In this document: one piece after another, positions 6,360 to 13,607 of the stretch | Position numbering within the stretch: the first letter of the stretch is position 1 | How the letters are laid out: every line of letters begins with the position of its first letter | Source: Propionibacteriaceae bacterium | GTDB lineage: Bacteria > Actinomycetota > Actinomycetes > Propionibacteriales > Propionibacteriaceae | Length of the DNA: 14,245 nucleotides | NCBI GenBank assembly: GCA_009778535.1 | Contig: WRJP01000034.1 | Location: forward strand, 1-14,245 | Direction: 5' to 3' | The notes under the pieces: generated by a model | Database searches by the model: none | What the model was told of the DNA's origin: nothing | Seen by the model: only the letters and a program-made list of their open reading frames with translations | Program-made: the position numbers and the translations under genes

Positions 6360-8032
6360 ACCCATCCTGTTGTTTTGGGGCCAATCCATTCCGCTAAGGC
6401 CATTATCACACCGGTCAGTGCTGCTAGCACCACGCACGCGGCCATTGCCATTCCAAAATTCTCAGCTCCAGGGCGCGAGATCAGTCGAAAAATCAGTACC
6501 GGCAATGTGGGACGATCCGGACGAGCCAAAAACGATGTCGCCCCGAATTCACCCAGGGAAGTTGCAAAGGCAAAACCAATGGCCAACCCGATGCCTCGCG
6601 ACAAATAGGGCAGGTCAATACGGGTCAAAATACCAGCTGGACTAGACCCCAGACTGGCTGCGGCTTCACGCATCCTGGGGCTGATCGCGCGCCAGGTTGG
6701 CAGTAGAGTTCGCACCACCAGCGGCAGGGCGACCATCGCCTGCGCAAGAGGTATCAACACCCAGGAAGTGCGCAAATCCAGCGGGGGACGGTTCAGCGTG
6801 ATCAAAAACCCGAAACCGATTGTGACCGCTGATACTCCCAGGGGCAGCATGAACACTGAATCCAACAGATTCAAAGCGCGCCGTCCGGATTTGGTTTTGG
6901 GTCGGCGGGAGAGTAAATAGCTCACTTGGATTCCCAACAGTACCGCGATTCCCATTGCCATAGTCGCCGTCATCAGGGAGTTCAAGATCGCCTGCCACAC
7001 CGAGGCGGCCATCCCTGGGGACACTACCGCCAGTGCAGCGTAATTACCCAAACCAAATCCAGAGCGGGTGTGAAGTGAGCGCCAAACTAAATTCGCCATT
7101 GGTGCTGCCAACAAGCCGAACCCTACCAATGCCGTAATGGTAGTTGGGAACCAGTCGGCGACTCGTAGCGGTTGGGTATTTTCATCGCTGCGCAGCTTTA
7201 GCGCAGTTTCGTTGCGGGATCGTGCAATATTGGAAACTATTAGGGTCGCTGTTACTATCACCAACTGCACTATGGACAGCGCCGCGGCTGCTGGAAGGTT
7301 CAGAAGTTGCGTCGTTTGATAGTAAATCTCAGTTTCCACTGTGCCGTAGTTCGCCGGAGCCAAGATCAAGATGATTCCGAACGCTGAAGCGCAGAACAAA
7401 AATGTCAAAGCGGCTGCTGCGGCAATTGCAGGTGCCAGCCCCGGCAAGGTGATCGTAATGAAAGCCTTGAATCGGGTGGCTCCCAGACTGCGGGCAGCAT
7501 CGCTAGCACGCGGGTCTAGTCTGCTCCATAGCACCCCGACAGTGCGTACCACCACCGAATAGTTGAAGAAGACAAGCGCTGCGATGATGCTCACGAATGA
7601 GTCGCCCAAGCCCAAAAACCCCAGCGGCCCTTGCTCGTTGATCAGAGCCCGGAATGCCACTCCGACCACGACCGACGGGAGCACGAAAGGGATGGCGACG
7701 AGCGCTTTCACCAGGTTGCGCCCTGGGAAGCTACGGCAGTAGAGCACGAATGCGCCCGGAATTCCCGCCAGAACAGCAACCACGGTTCCGACACTGGCCT
7801 GGAGCAGGGTTTGTCCCAGGATGCGCCAGGTGCGTGCGGACTCGAAAACCGAACTGACTTCAGCCAAAGTGAAGCCTTCGGCGTTGACGAAACCGCGACC
7901 CACTAGGGTCAACATCGGCCAGATAAAGAAGGTGGCCAAAAAGACGATAGGGATGACGCCCGCAGCGACTGACCAGGTACGCAGGCTCACTTTCGCTGCC
8001 ATGCGACCAGGTGCGCTAGCGGACGTCATCAT
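6356..8032 (-). CDS. thiP: thiamine ABC transporter permease ThiP (fused double permease)
   Basis: This 558-residue integral membrane protein has two homologous permease halves in one chain, as in ThiP and the related iron transporters. It has about 12 hydrophobic segments. Each half carries an EAA loop that docks on the ATPase: DAARSLGATRFKAFITITLP (178-197) and EAAASLGSSPAGILTRIDLP (456-475). A charged hydrophilic linker around 270-292 separates the halves. The start is a double ATG (8030-8032, 8027-8029) directly after the thiB TAA, giving TAAATGATG, and its stop overlaps the thiQ start. Both junctions suggest translational coupling in a fixed 1:1:1 operon. Confidence 0.93.
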   Translation of the reverse strand: MMTSASAPGRMAAKVSLRTWSVAAGVIPIVFLATFFIWPMLTLVGRGFVNAEGFTLAEVSSVFESARTWRILGQTLLQASVGTVVAVLAGIPGAFVLYCRSFPGRNLVKALVAIPFVLPSVVVGVAFRALINEQGPLGFLGLGDSFVSIIAALVFFNYSVVVRTVGVLWSRLDPRASDAARSLGATRFKAFITITLPGLAPAIAAAAALTFLFCASAFGIILILAPANYGTVETEIYYQTTQLLNLPAAAALSIVQLVIVTATLIVSNIARSRNETALKLRSDENTQPLRVADWFPTTITALVGFGLLAAPMANLVWRSLHTRSGFGLGNYAALAVVSPGMAASVWQAILNSLMTATMAMGIAVLLGIQVSYLLSRRPKTKSGRRALNLLDSVFMLPLGVSAVTIGFGFLITLNRPPLDLRTSWVLIPLAQAMVALPLVVRTLLPTWRAISPRMREAAASLGSSPAGILTRIDLPYLSRGIGLAIGFAFATSLGEFGATSFLARPDRPTLPVLIFRLISRPGAENFGMAMAACVVLAALTGVIMALAEWIGPKTTGWV

Positions 8033-9112
8033 TTATCCGATTACAGTTTCGGTCCAAGCCTTTATCCAGGTATCACGCTGGGCTGAAACCACGGTGGCAT
8101 CAAGCAAGATCGGGTCTTTCACCATCGAGGTGTATTTTGCCCAATCCGGCGGCAGCGTCACCTGGTCGTCTACTGGCGACATGTACATCAGGTCTGGAAT
8201 TGAGGCTTGCACTTGGCTGCTGAGCAGAAAATCGATGAATTTCCTAGCACCGACTTCATTTTGGGCACCCTTTATGATGCCGACGTACTCCACTTGCCGT
8301 ACGCAGGTTTCCAGCAGAGCTTGAGTGGGCGATTCGGCGTTCTTGCCAGCTTCGTACATCGGCGAGGACGCATAGGACAGTACTAGCGGGCGAGAGCCTT
8401 TGCCTTCTGAACCTGAGAATTCGGTGTAATAGGCTTCCGTCCAACCTTGCGTGACTTTCACGCCGTTGTCTTTCAAGGCGCTCCAGTATTCCAGATAATC
8501 TGGATCGCCTTTAACAGCTATGGTGCCTGCCAAGAAGGCCAGTCCTGGTGAGGAGGAAGCTGGGTTAGTGACGACTAGCAGGTTTTTGTATTCCGGTTTG
8601 GCCAGGTCGTCGAAGGTTTGTGGGATTGGCAGATTTTTGGCTTCAAACCAGGCTTTGTCGGCGTTGAGGCAGACATCGCCGTAGTCTATTGGGGTCAACG
8701 AACCGATTTGGTCTGCCGCCAACGTGCTCGCTGCTTGGGGCAGCGCAGCAGAGCTGTATGGGCTGAGCACGCCTTCTTTGATGGCTCGCCCTGCCAAGGT
8801 GTTGTCGATTCCGAAAACCACATCTCCCAAAGGGACATCCTTGGAGAGGATAAGTTGGTTCACGATGGTGCCAGCGCTTCCGGGGGATACGTAGCTAACT
8901 TCGTATCCGCTTTCGGCGGCAAATGCAGCTTTGGCTTCGTCACTGATTGCAAACGAACCGTGGCTGATGACTACCAAGGTGTTCGATTCACTCAGTTGGG
9001 GCGTGGGCGTTCCAGCAGACTGCGTTGGGGTCGGTGACGCTGCTGGCGTTCCGGCGCATCCTATCGTTGATATGAGTAGCAGCAGACTTGCCGCAACCGC
9101 GATTTTTCGCAT
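8033..9112 (-). CDS. thiB: thiamine-binding lipoprotein ThiB (ABC substrate-binding protein)
   Basis: This 359-residue periplasmic-type binding protein is anchored as a lipoprotein. A signal peptide (MRKIAVAASLLLLISTIG) is followed by Cys19; Thr at -3 makes the lipobox slightly unusual. A Pro/Thr/Ser spacer runs to about residue 42, and the mature domain opens TLVVISHGSFAISDEAKAAF. DVVFGIDNTL and the later PQTFDDLAKPEYKNLLVV are typical of the ThiB/TbpA branch, which is related to ferric-iron binding proteins. The TPP riboswitch upstream and the ThiP/ThiQ genes favour thiamine over iron. The ATG follows GGAGG by 4 bases, and that GGAGG sits in a perfect hairpin (9117-9134), so translation is probably regulated. 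Confidence 0.92.
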   Translation of the reverse strand: MRKIAVAASLLLLISTIGCAGTPAASPTPTQSAGTPTPQLSESNTLVVISHGSFAISDEAKAAFAAESGYEVSYVSPGSAGTIVNQLILSKDVPLGDVVFGIDNTLAGRAIKEGVLSPYSSAALPQAASTLAADQIGSLTPIDYGDVCLNADKAWFEAKNLPIPQTFDDLAKPEYKNLLVVTNPASSSPGLAFLAGTIAVKGDPDYLEYWSALKDNGVKVTQGWTEAYYTEFSGSEGKGSRPLVLSYASSPMYEAGKNAESPTQALLETCVRQVEYVGIIKGAQNEVGARKFIDFLLSSQVQASIPDLMYMSPVDDQVTLPPDWAKYTSMVKDPILLDATVVSAQRDTWIKAWTETVIG

Positions 9113-9116
9113 TATT

Positions 9117-9134
9117 CCTCCATTTCATTGGAGG
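9117..9134 (-). promoter_or_regulatory. hairpin covering the thiB Shine-Dalgarno sequence
   Basis: On the - strand CCTCCA, a six-base loop ATGAAA, and TGGAGG form a perfect 6-bp hairpin. The 3' arm is the only good ribosome-binding site of thiB, 4 bases before its ATG. It lies 65 bp downstream of the TPP aptamer, the expected place for a translational expression platform. That TPP binding controls it is inference; no anti-sequester strand was identified with confidence. Confidence 0.6.
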
Positions 9135-9150
9135 GCTTGACCGCACTTCC

Positions 9151-9177
9151 CAACGTAGCACGCCCGTGCTTTTGTTG
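9151..9177 (-). promoter_or_regulatory. leader hairpin between TPP aptamer and thiB ribosome-binding site
   Basis: On the - strand AGCACG and CGTGCT (9157-9170) form a tight stem. It is extended by outer CAAC/GTTG pairing across a small internal loop. No T-run follows on the - strand, so it is not an intrinsic terminator of the thi transcript. It is probably part of the riboswitch expression platform. Confidence 0.4.
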
Positions 9178-9198
9178 AGACGTAAAGCCAAGGAGATC

Positions 9199-9283
9199 TC
9201 GACTTCCTTCGCCGGTATTATCCGGATCAGGTTCGAGGGTAAGCGTTTCCGCACTCTCAGCCTTGTGGGCTCCCCTGTCTGAA
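9199..9283 (-). ncRNA. TPP riboswitch (THI element)
   Basis: The - strand contains the conserved core of the thiamine pyrophosphate aptamer in order: GGGGAGCC, GGCTGAGAG, ACCCTCGAACCTGATC, CGGATAATACCGGCGAAGGAAG. P2 forms between GGGAGCC and GGCTGAGA. The CCGG/CCGG-flanked GATAATAC segment is the P4-P5 pyrophosphate-sensing side. P1 can be closed by GAC (about 9281) with GTC (about 9201), so the ends are approximate. In known systems TPP binding represses the downstream genes, here thiBPQ and possibly ispF-rlmB. The 85 bases between the aptamer and the thiB start hold two hairpins that suit control at translation. Confidence 0.95.
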
Positions 9284-9287
9284 CCCA

Positions 9288-9293
9288 ACTTTA
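9288..9293 (-). promoter_or_regulatory. candidate extended -10 promoter element for the thi operon
   Basis: TAAAGT preceded by TGC on the - strand resembles an extended -10 box. Transcription would start near 9281, right at the 5' edge of the TPP aptamer, which is the expected position. No recognisable -35 lies 16-18 bases upstream, so this is a weak call. Confidence 0.3.
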
Positions 9294-9368
9294 GCACTAC
9301 TCCTACCGGCAGGTGTTCGGCGTCTTTTACACACAAGTGCAGTGCAAGGGCGACCAATGAGCTTGAAG

Positions 9369-9926
9369 TCAGTACGGTTTGCAGAGGATTTCATGCACCC
9401 TGGTGTCAAGCAGTTGTGCAGAGTAGGAAGGGGTAAGAACGCAGGCGGTGTCAAGACCCCTGCCAGTTCCAGCTATCGCAACGACGGGGCGGCCATAGGT
9501 GGCGCGGCCTGCATCCAGCGTCATAGCCCCAATTTCTACACACACTTTCACGCCAGCGCTAAGCATTCGCAGCGCATGGGCGATGATTTCGACTGGATAA
9601 GCGCCGCTGAACTTGCCGCTGATCGACCGCTCTGCTCCACTTAGGGCATGTCCGGCTGTCACTACAATAGCCCCTGCTGCTTCGAGCGTGATACGCGAAG
9701 CATCTGATAGTGAATTCTCTCCTGGATTGAATTTCCCCCAGGCGTGAGACACTGCGACTATTTTTCCGGCGAAATCCAACTCGATGGCCTTGTCGAGCGC
9801 AGCAAAGGCGGAAGTTCCAGTAGTGGTAGCCACAATCACATCAGTGGACAATTCCATTGCTTTTGCGAACGCAATTTGTAGTGTTGGTTCGGTGTTCTGG
9901 GGTGAGACAGAATCAAATACCAGCAT
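9369..9926 (-). CDS. stand-alone pyruvate-kinase C-terminal (PK_C, alpha/beta) domain protein
   Basis: The 185-residue protein resembles the small conserved family built only from the C-terminal allosteric domain of pyruvate kinase, without the catalytic barrel. Family-like blocks are VIVATTTGTSAFAALDKA (30-47), VAVSHAWGKFNPGENSLSD, VVTAGHALSGAERSISGKF (88-106), LRMLSAGVKVCVEIGAMTLDAG (119-140), AIAGTGRGLDTACVLTP (150-166) and the end VHEILCKPY. No signal peptide or membrane segment is seen. The ATG at 9924-9926 is preferred because TGAGG lies 7 bases before it; a GTG at 9936-9938 would add four residues without a ribosome site. The gene follows the MmgE/PrpD gene by about 65 bp in the same direction. 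Its reaction is unknown; a regulatory or accessory-enzyme role in the same catabolic pathway is inferred. Confidence 0.82.
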   Translation of the reverse strand: MLVFDSVSPQNTEPTLQIAFAKAMELSTDVIVATTTGTSAFAALDKAIELDFAGKIVAVSHAWGKFNPGENSLSDASRITLEAAGAIVVTAGHALSGAERSISGKFSGAYPVEIIAHALRMLSAGVKVCVEIGAMTLDAGRATYGRPVVAIAGTGRGLDTACVLTPSYSAQLLDTRVHEILCKPY

Positions 9927-9991
9927 CGGAGACCTCACATTTTAGATAAATAGAAAATACGACTAAAAGCATTTACACAGCTTTGTTCAGT

Positions 9992-11371
9992 TTACGGTGC
10001 CAGCATAGCCAGCAACTCCGCTACCGGCGTAGTTTCAAAAGAATCAATCGCAGCCACCAGCGGTGCCACAGGCGATTCCCAGTCTCCGTGTTGTAGGCAC
10101 GACCGCAGTTTTTCCACTAACCGCGCCTTCGGGAGACTGCCGGGGCTTCCAGCAGGTGATTCATTTCTAACTTGGTGCGTTACTCCAGAATTGAGACGTA
10201 CCGTAACGATACTGGGTCTGGGCTGTCCCCATTCATAAGCACCTTCCAAACCCGAATCAGCTCTAAGTTGAATCTTGCTCAGCAGCGGACGGATTTCCAG
10301 TTGCTGCACTGCGGCATCGGTGAAATCAGCCATGTCTAGCGTCCCAGAGACTAAGAGCCGAGCCAAACAGTAGTGGATACTAAATTTGCCTTCGAGTCCG
10401 GTTTGTGGGCGATCGAAACGCAGATTGTTCGCAGCCACCTTGGTCACAGCCACATCAATTTCACTGACCTCAGCCGCACTAAAGAGACCTTGCGAGAGCA
10501 TTTCTAGCATAGCTTCAATCCCGCTGTGGGTAGAGCCACAGGAAGGATAAACCTTGGTCGTGATACCTGGGTCAATAACCTTCCACGGTTTTCCTAACTC
10601 TAGCTTCGGGCGGGTGATTACTTCAGAAGCTGGCGAAAATGCCTGCATGAAACCAAGCGACCCCTCTAGTATCTCGGTATCTGCGCTAAAACCTCGCTTG
10701 GCCAATTCCACAGCCATGACTGCGTTCCGTGCTGCGTTTCCGGCGTGGAGCGGCTTGACATCAGTCCCGAAATTCTGCCGTAATCCTCCAGCACTTGATG
10801 CGGCAATTGAGATCGCACGCATGGTCTCAGCTGGCGACAGGTGAACTAGATTGGCCGCGGCAGTAACCGCTCCAATTGTCCCAACCGTTCCGGTGCCATG
10901 CCAGCCATGCAAGTAGTGGGCAGGATTCATCGCATAACTGACGGCGATAGCGCACTCGAACCCGACAGCATAGGCCGCAATGATGTCTGTGCCAGTCAAA
11001 CCGTCACGAGCCGCCAATGCCAGCAGGCCAGGCAAGATGACGACGCTAGGATGTCCGCTCATGGCGAAACAGTAGTCGTCAAAGTCAAGGGCATGACCAG
11101 CCGTGCCGCAAAGCAGAGCCGCAGACGCGATATCGTAACGACCTCGCATTCCCGGAACAATGGCTGATCCGCGCATCCCAAGCCCGTCTAAGGTTTCTGC
11201 CAGGCGGCGAGTCACCGGCTCGTTGCGCCCTGCGATGATCACGCCAAGAGTGTCAACGACCAGCTTTCCGATGACCTCGGCAGCGTCGTCTGGAATATCG
11301 CGGCGGTTAATGTTGGAGGCGAAGTTAGCAAGTTCAGCTGTCGCTCCAAGCCAAGGTTGCGCCGCTGTCAT
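9992..11371 (-). CDS. MmgE/PrpD family protein (dehydratase/decarboxylase-like)
   Basis: This family includes 2-methylcitrate dehydratase and cis-aconitate decarboxylase, which act on tri- or dicarboxylates in the cytoplasm. In the 459-residue form, motifs are HALDFDD (93-99), SGHPSVVILP with His107, GWHGTGTVGTIGA with His158, NFGTDVKPLHAGNAARNA with Lys206 and His209, and KVYPSCGSTHSGIEA with His282. These match the conserved active-site histidines and lysine of the family. The ATG at 11369-11371 is chosen because AAAGGA sits 8 bases upstream. An earlier ATG at 11408-11410 adds 13 residues and lacks a Shine-Dalgarno, but starts 8 bp after the tctA stop and cannot be excluded. The adjacent transporter suggests the enzyme acts on the imported carboxylate. 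No prpB/prpC partner is present, so methylcitrate is not the obvious substrate. Confidence 0.9.
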   Translation of the reverse strand: MTAAQPWLGATAELANFASNINRRDIPDDAAEVIGKLVVDTLGVIIAGRNEPVTRRLAETLDGLGMRGSAIVPGMRGRYDIASAALLCGTAGHALDFDDYCFAMSGHPSVVILPGLLALAARDGLTGTDIIAAYAVGFECAIAVSYAMNPAHYLHGWHGTGTVGTIGAVTAAANLVHLSPAETMRAISIAASSAGGLRQNFGTDVKPLHAGNAARNAVMAVELAKRGFSADTEILEGSLGFMQAFSPASEVITRPKLELGKPWKVIDPGITTKVYPSCGSTHSGIEAMLEMLSQGLFSAAEVSEIDVAVTKVAANNLRFDRPQTGLEGKFSIHYCLARLLVSGTLDMADFTDAAVQQLEIRPLLSKIQLRADSGLEGAYEWGQPRPSIVTVRLNSGVTHQVRNESPAGSPGSLPKARLVEKLRSCLQHGDWESPVAPLVAAIDSFETTPVAELLAMLAP

Positions 11372-11418
11372 TGCCTTAATCCTTTCATTTACTTGCGCTG
11401 ATGCTGGCATCAGAGTTT

Positions 11419-12930
11419 TCAGGTCGCGGGTTCTTTTTCTTTGCCAGACCCATGCTTGCGAGCGGTGGAAGTTGCTAATGTTTTAATCTGATCCCAGAAA
11501 AGCAGGAAAATCGCAAGAACTAAGCCGCCAATCACGATAGGACGAGTGAAGAACCCAACCAGGCCGTCAGTCATGATCAGGCCGCGTCGCAGATTCGCTT
11601 CCATTATTGGCCCCAAAACGTATGCAAGCGCAACTAGCGCCACCGGATATTTTTGTTTGTCGAGTAGATAGCCGACTAAACCAGCAATGAAAGCAATTAA
11701 GACATCGAACATCTGCCACCGCAGAGCGTATACGCCGACTACGACCAGAGCCGCAGTGGCGGTGAGAACTACTGCCGGAGACACACTAGTAACGTAGATA
11801 GCCGGTTTTATTAGGATGAAGCCAATAACAGCTAAGACGAGAGTGGCGGTTATCATGCCGCCAAAAGTTGCGTACAAAAGTTGTGGACGCGACTCAAAAA
11901 GTTTCGGACCTGGCACCAACCCCTGCGCCGTCAGCGCCGCCATGATCACGACCATTGCAGGGGCGCCGGGAACGCCAAGACCAAAGGTGGGGATCAATTC
12001 TCCGCCGATTGCAGCGTTATTTGCACTCTCAATACCAGCTAGCGCGCCCCGGGAACCTTTTCCAAATTCGCTGCGTCGCCGTCCTCGGCCAATGAAACCA
12101 TAGGTTAGAAAAGCCGCAATCGAGCCACCAGCGCCCGGGACAGCCCCGATGAAAGTTCCAACGCCTGCGCCAAGAACGCTCGGCCCAGCTATCTCACGCA
12201 AATCAGACTTGGTCAGCATGACACGGAGCTTTTGCCGCACCGGCTTCACCCAGGTAGACACGTTGGCAGCGGCGAAAACCTCTCGGAAAGCAAGCAATCC
12301 AATGATGACCGGGAGCATATCAATGCCGCTGTGGAGTTCGGCGATCCCAAAGGTAAACCTGTCGGTTCCGGTATTCGGATCTGTTCCTACACAAGAAAAG
12401 AGCAGACCAATCGCAGTCGCAACAATTCCCTTTATTACATCATTCCCAACTAAGGCAGCTCCTGACACCAAGCCGACCAATACGATCACAAACATCTCGG
12501 GAAAGAGCAGCCGAACCGCGAATTGCGACAGCGGAATAACTGCAAGGATAAAGATCGTGATACTCACCAACTGTCCAAAGATGGAGGAGACCAGGCTGAT
12601 GGCCATGGCTCTGCCGCCCTCTTTGCGCTGATGCATCGGGTAGCCTTCGATGGCAGCCATCATGCTTGACGTAGTTCCAGGTATTTTCAACAAAATCCCG
12701 GGAACTGAACCGGCGTATGAGGCAGCAATGAAAACCGAGACAAGCAGCAAGACCGCATCTTCAGCAGAGATAGTCAACGCCAGTGGCAGCATCAGTGACA
12801 TCCCCACTGGCGGGCCTAGCCCGGGAGCTGCGCCTACGAGCCAGCCTACAAGCACCCCAAGGACAATGACGAGCAATGAATCGGGTTGAAAACCGTACGC
12901 AAGACCATCTAAGAGTTGCTCAAAATTCAC
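11419..12930 (-). CDS. tctA: tripartite tricarboxylate transporter permease, large subunit (TctA family)
   Basis: This is the 503-residue large membrane subunit that, with TctB, carries a carboxylate delivered by the TctC binding protein. It has about 11-12 hydrophobic segments, the usual family length, and the N-terminal family motif VGWLVGAAPGLGPPVGMSL (28-46). A second glycine-rich reentrant-like stretch, FIGAVPGAGGSIAAFLTYG, lies in the middle. KIPGTTSSMMAAIEGYPM is also typical. Translation starts at GTG (12928-12930); AAAGGTG lies about 9 bases upstream, and no in-frame ATG occurs before the first motif. It follows tctB by 38 bp. The C-terminus is lysine- and glutamate-rich and cytoplasmic. 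Confidence 0.93.
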   Translation of the reverse strand: MNFEQLLDGLAYGFQPDSLLVIVLGVLVGWLVGAAPGLGPPVGMSLMLPLALTISAEDAVLLLVSVFIAASYAGSVPGILLKIPGTTSSMMAAIEGYPMHQRKEGGRAMAISLVSSIFGQLVSITIFILAVIPLSQFAVRLLFPEMFVIVLVGLVSGAALVGNDVIKGIVATAIGLLFSCVGTDPNTGTDRFTFGIAELHSGIDMLPVIIGLLAFREVFAAANVSTWVKPVRQKLRVMLTKSDLREIAGPSVLGAGVGTFIGAVPGAGGSIAAFLTYGFIGRGRRRSEFGKGSRGALAGIESANNAAIGGELIPTFGLGVPGAPAMVVIMAALTAQGLVPGPKLFESRPQLLYATFGGMITATLVLAVIGFILIKPAIYVTSVSPAVVLTATAALVVVGVYALRWQMFDVLIAFIAGLVGYLLDKQKYPVALVALAYVLGPIMEANLRRGLIMTDGLVGFFTRPIVIGGLVLAIFLLFWDQIKTLATSTARKHGSGKEKEPAT

Positions 12931-12968
12931 GGATTCTCACACCTTTCAACGTACCGATTAAGAAGGGG

Positions 12969-13586
12969 CTAGGGCAATATGACATGCAAAAGCCTCTCAA
13001 AAAGGAAGTAGAGCCCGACAGAGCTGACGATTGGGAAAAGCACCAATATCAATTTCTTCCGAGTTCCATAGGTGATTAACAACGCGAGAGTAAACCCTAT
13101 AGTCGCTGGGATGAAGTGAATAAGCGGGAGCACTAACCAATAAACCACGAAGAGCCCGCACACTATGAGTGTGGTGAAATTTCTTGATCCGGTTCTTGGC
13201 TCCTTTGGTTTAACACGTCGCAGTCCCACCAGCACTGCACCAAGAAAGAGAATCCCCGCTATCACCTGAGGAAAAAGTGCTGGGCCTAGAGGATCAACGA
13301 TTTTTCCTTTCGAAATAAATAAACTCCCTACGAAAAAGACACCAGCCACAAGGGCAGTACCGACGGCGACCAACCGATCAGCTATGCCGCCTTCTTCACC
13401 ATGACCCGAGTTGGTGTCGTCTTGCTCCGACGCGAAGGAGTCTGAAGAATCCTCGCTGCCGACTTCATCCTCTTTCTGAAAGTCGGCAGCGTCTGCATCC
13501 ATACCACTGGCTACCTCCTCACCGCAGGCCACTTCCTCGTTTCTTGAGTTGTTTGCGGCAGCTGCGGCTGCTGGTAGGCCAGTCAT
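12969..13586 (-). CDS. tctB: tripartite tricarboxylate transporter small subunit (TctB family) with acidic N-terminal extension
   Basis: The C-terminal part (about 68-205) is a TctB protein: four to five hydrophobic segments at roughly 72-92, 104-123, 138-156, 160-174 and 179-200, with DPLGPALFPQVIAG after the first helix as in the family. The first 67 residues are unusual: an Ala-rich start, then a strongly acidic, Asp/Glu/Ser-rich disordered stretch. TctB proteins are normally 140-170 residues without it. The ATG has GGAAGG about 7 bases upstream and lies 21 bp after the tctC stop. A second ATG at codon 29 also has a GAGGAGGT upstream, but the protein would still be acidic at its start. The role of the tail is unknown. 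Confidence 0.87.
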   Translation of the reverse strand: MTGLPAAAAAANNSRNEEVACGEEVASGMDADAADFQKEDEVGSEDSSDSFASEQDDTNSGHGEEGGIADRLVAVGTALVAGVFFVGSLFISKGKIVDPLGPALFPQVIAGILFLGAVLVGLRRVKPKEPRTGSRNFTTLIVCGLFVVYWLVLPLIHFIPATIGFTLALLITYGTRKKLILVLFPIVSSVGLYFLFERLLHVILP

Positions 13587-13607
13587 CGTCTTTCCTTCCT
13601 TATTTCC

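Noticed and set aside
7821..8324. Open + strand frame of 167 codons
   Set aside because: It lies antisense across the thiP-thiB junction, both of which are firmly identified. Its translation resembles no family and it has no ribosome site of note.
8033..9112. Alternative reading as a ferric-iron binding protein (FbpA type), given the DtxR-type repressor in the window
   Set aside because: The ThiB/TbpA-type sequence blocks and the TPP riboswitch directly upstream argue for thiamine. No iron-responsive operator was seen.
9157..9173. Hairpin followed by TTTT on the + strand, considered as an intrinsic terminator
   Set aside because: No + strand gene runs into it; the nearest genes on both sides are on the - strand. 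The structure is better explained as part of the thi leader.
12149..12631. Open + strand frame of 160 codons
   Set aside because: It is entirely antisense to tctA, with low-complexity composition that follows from the hydrophobic sense strand.
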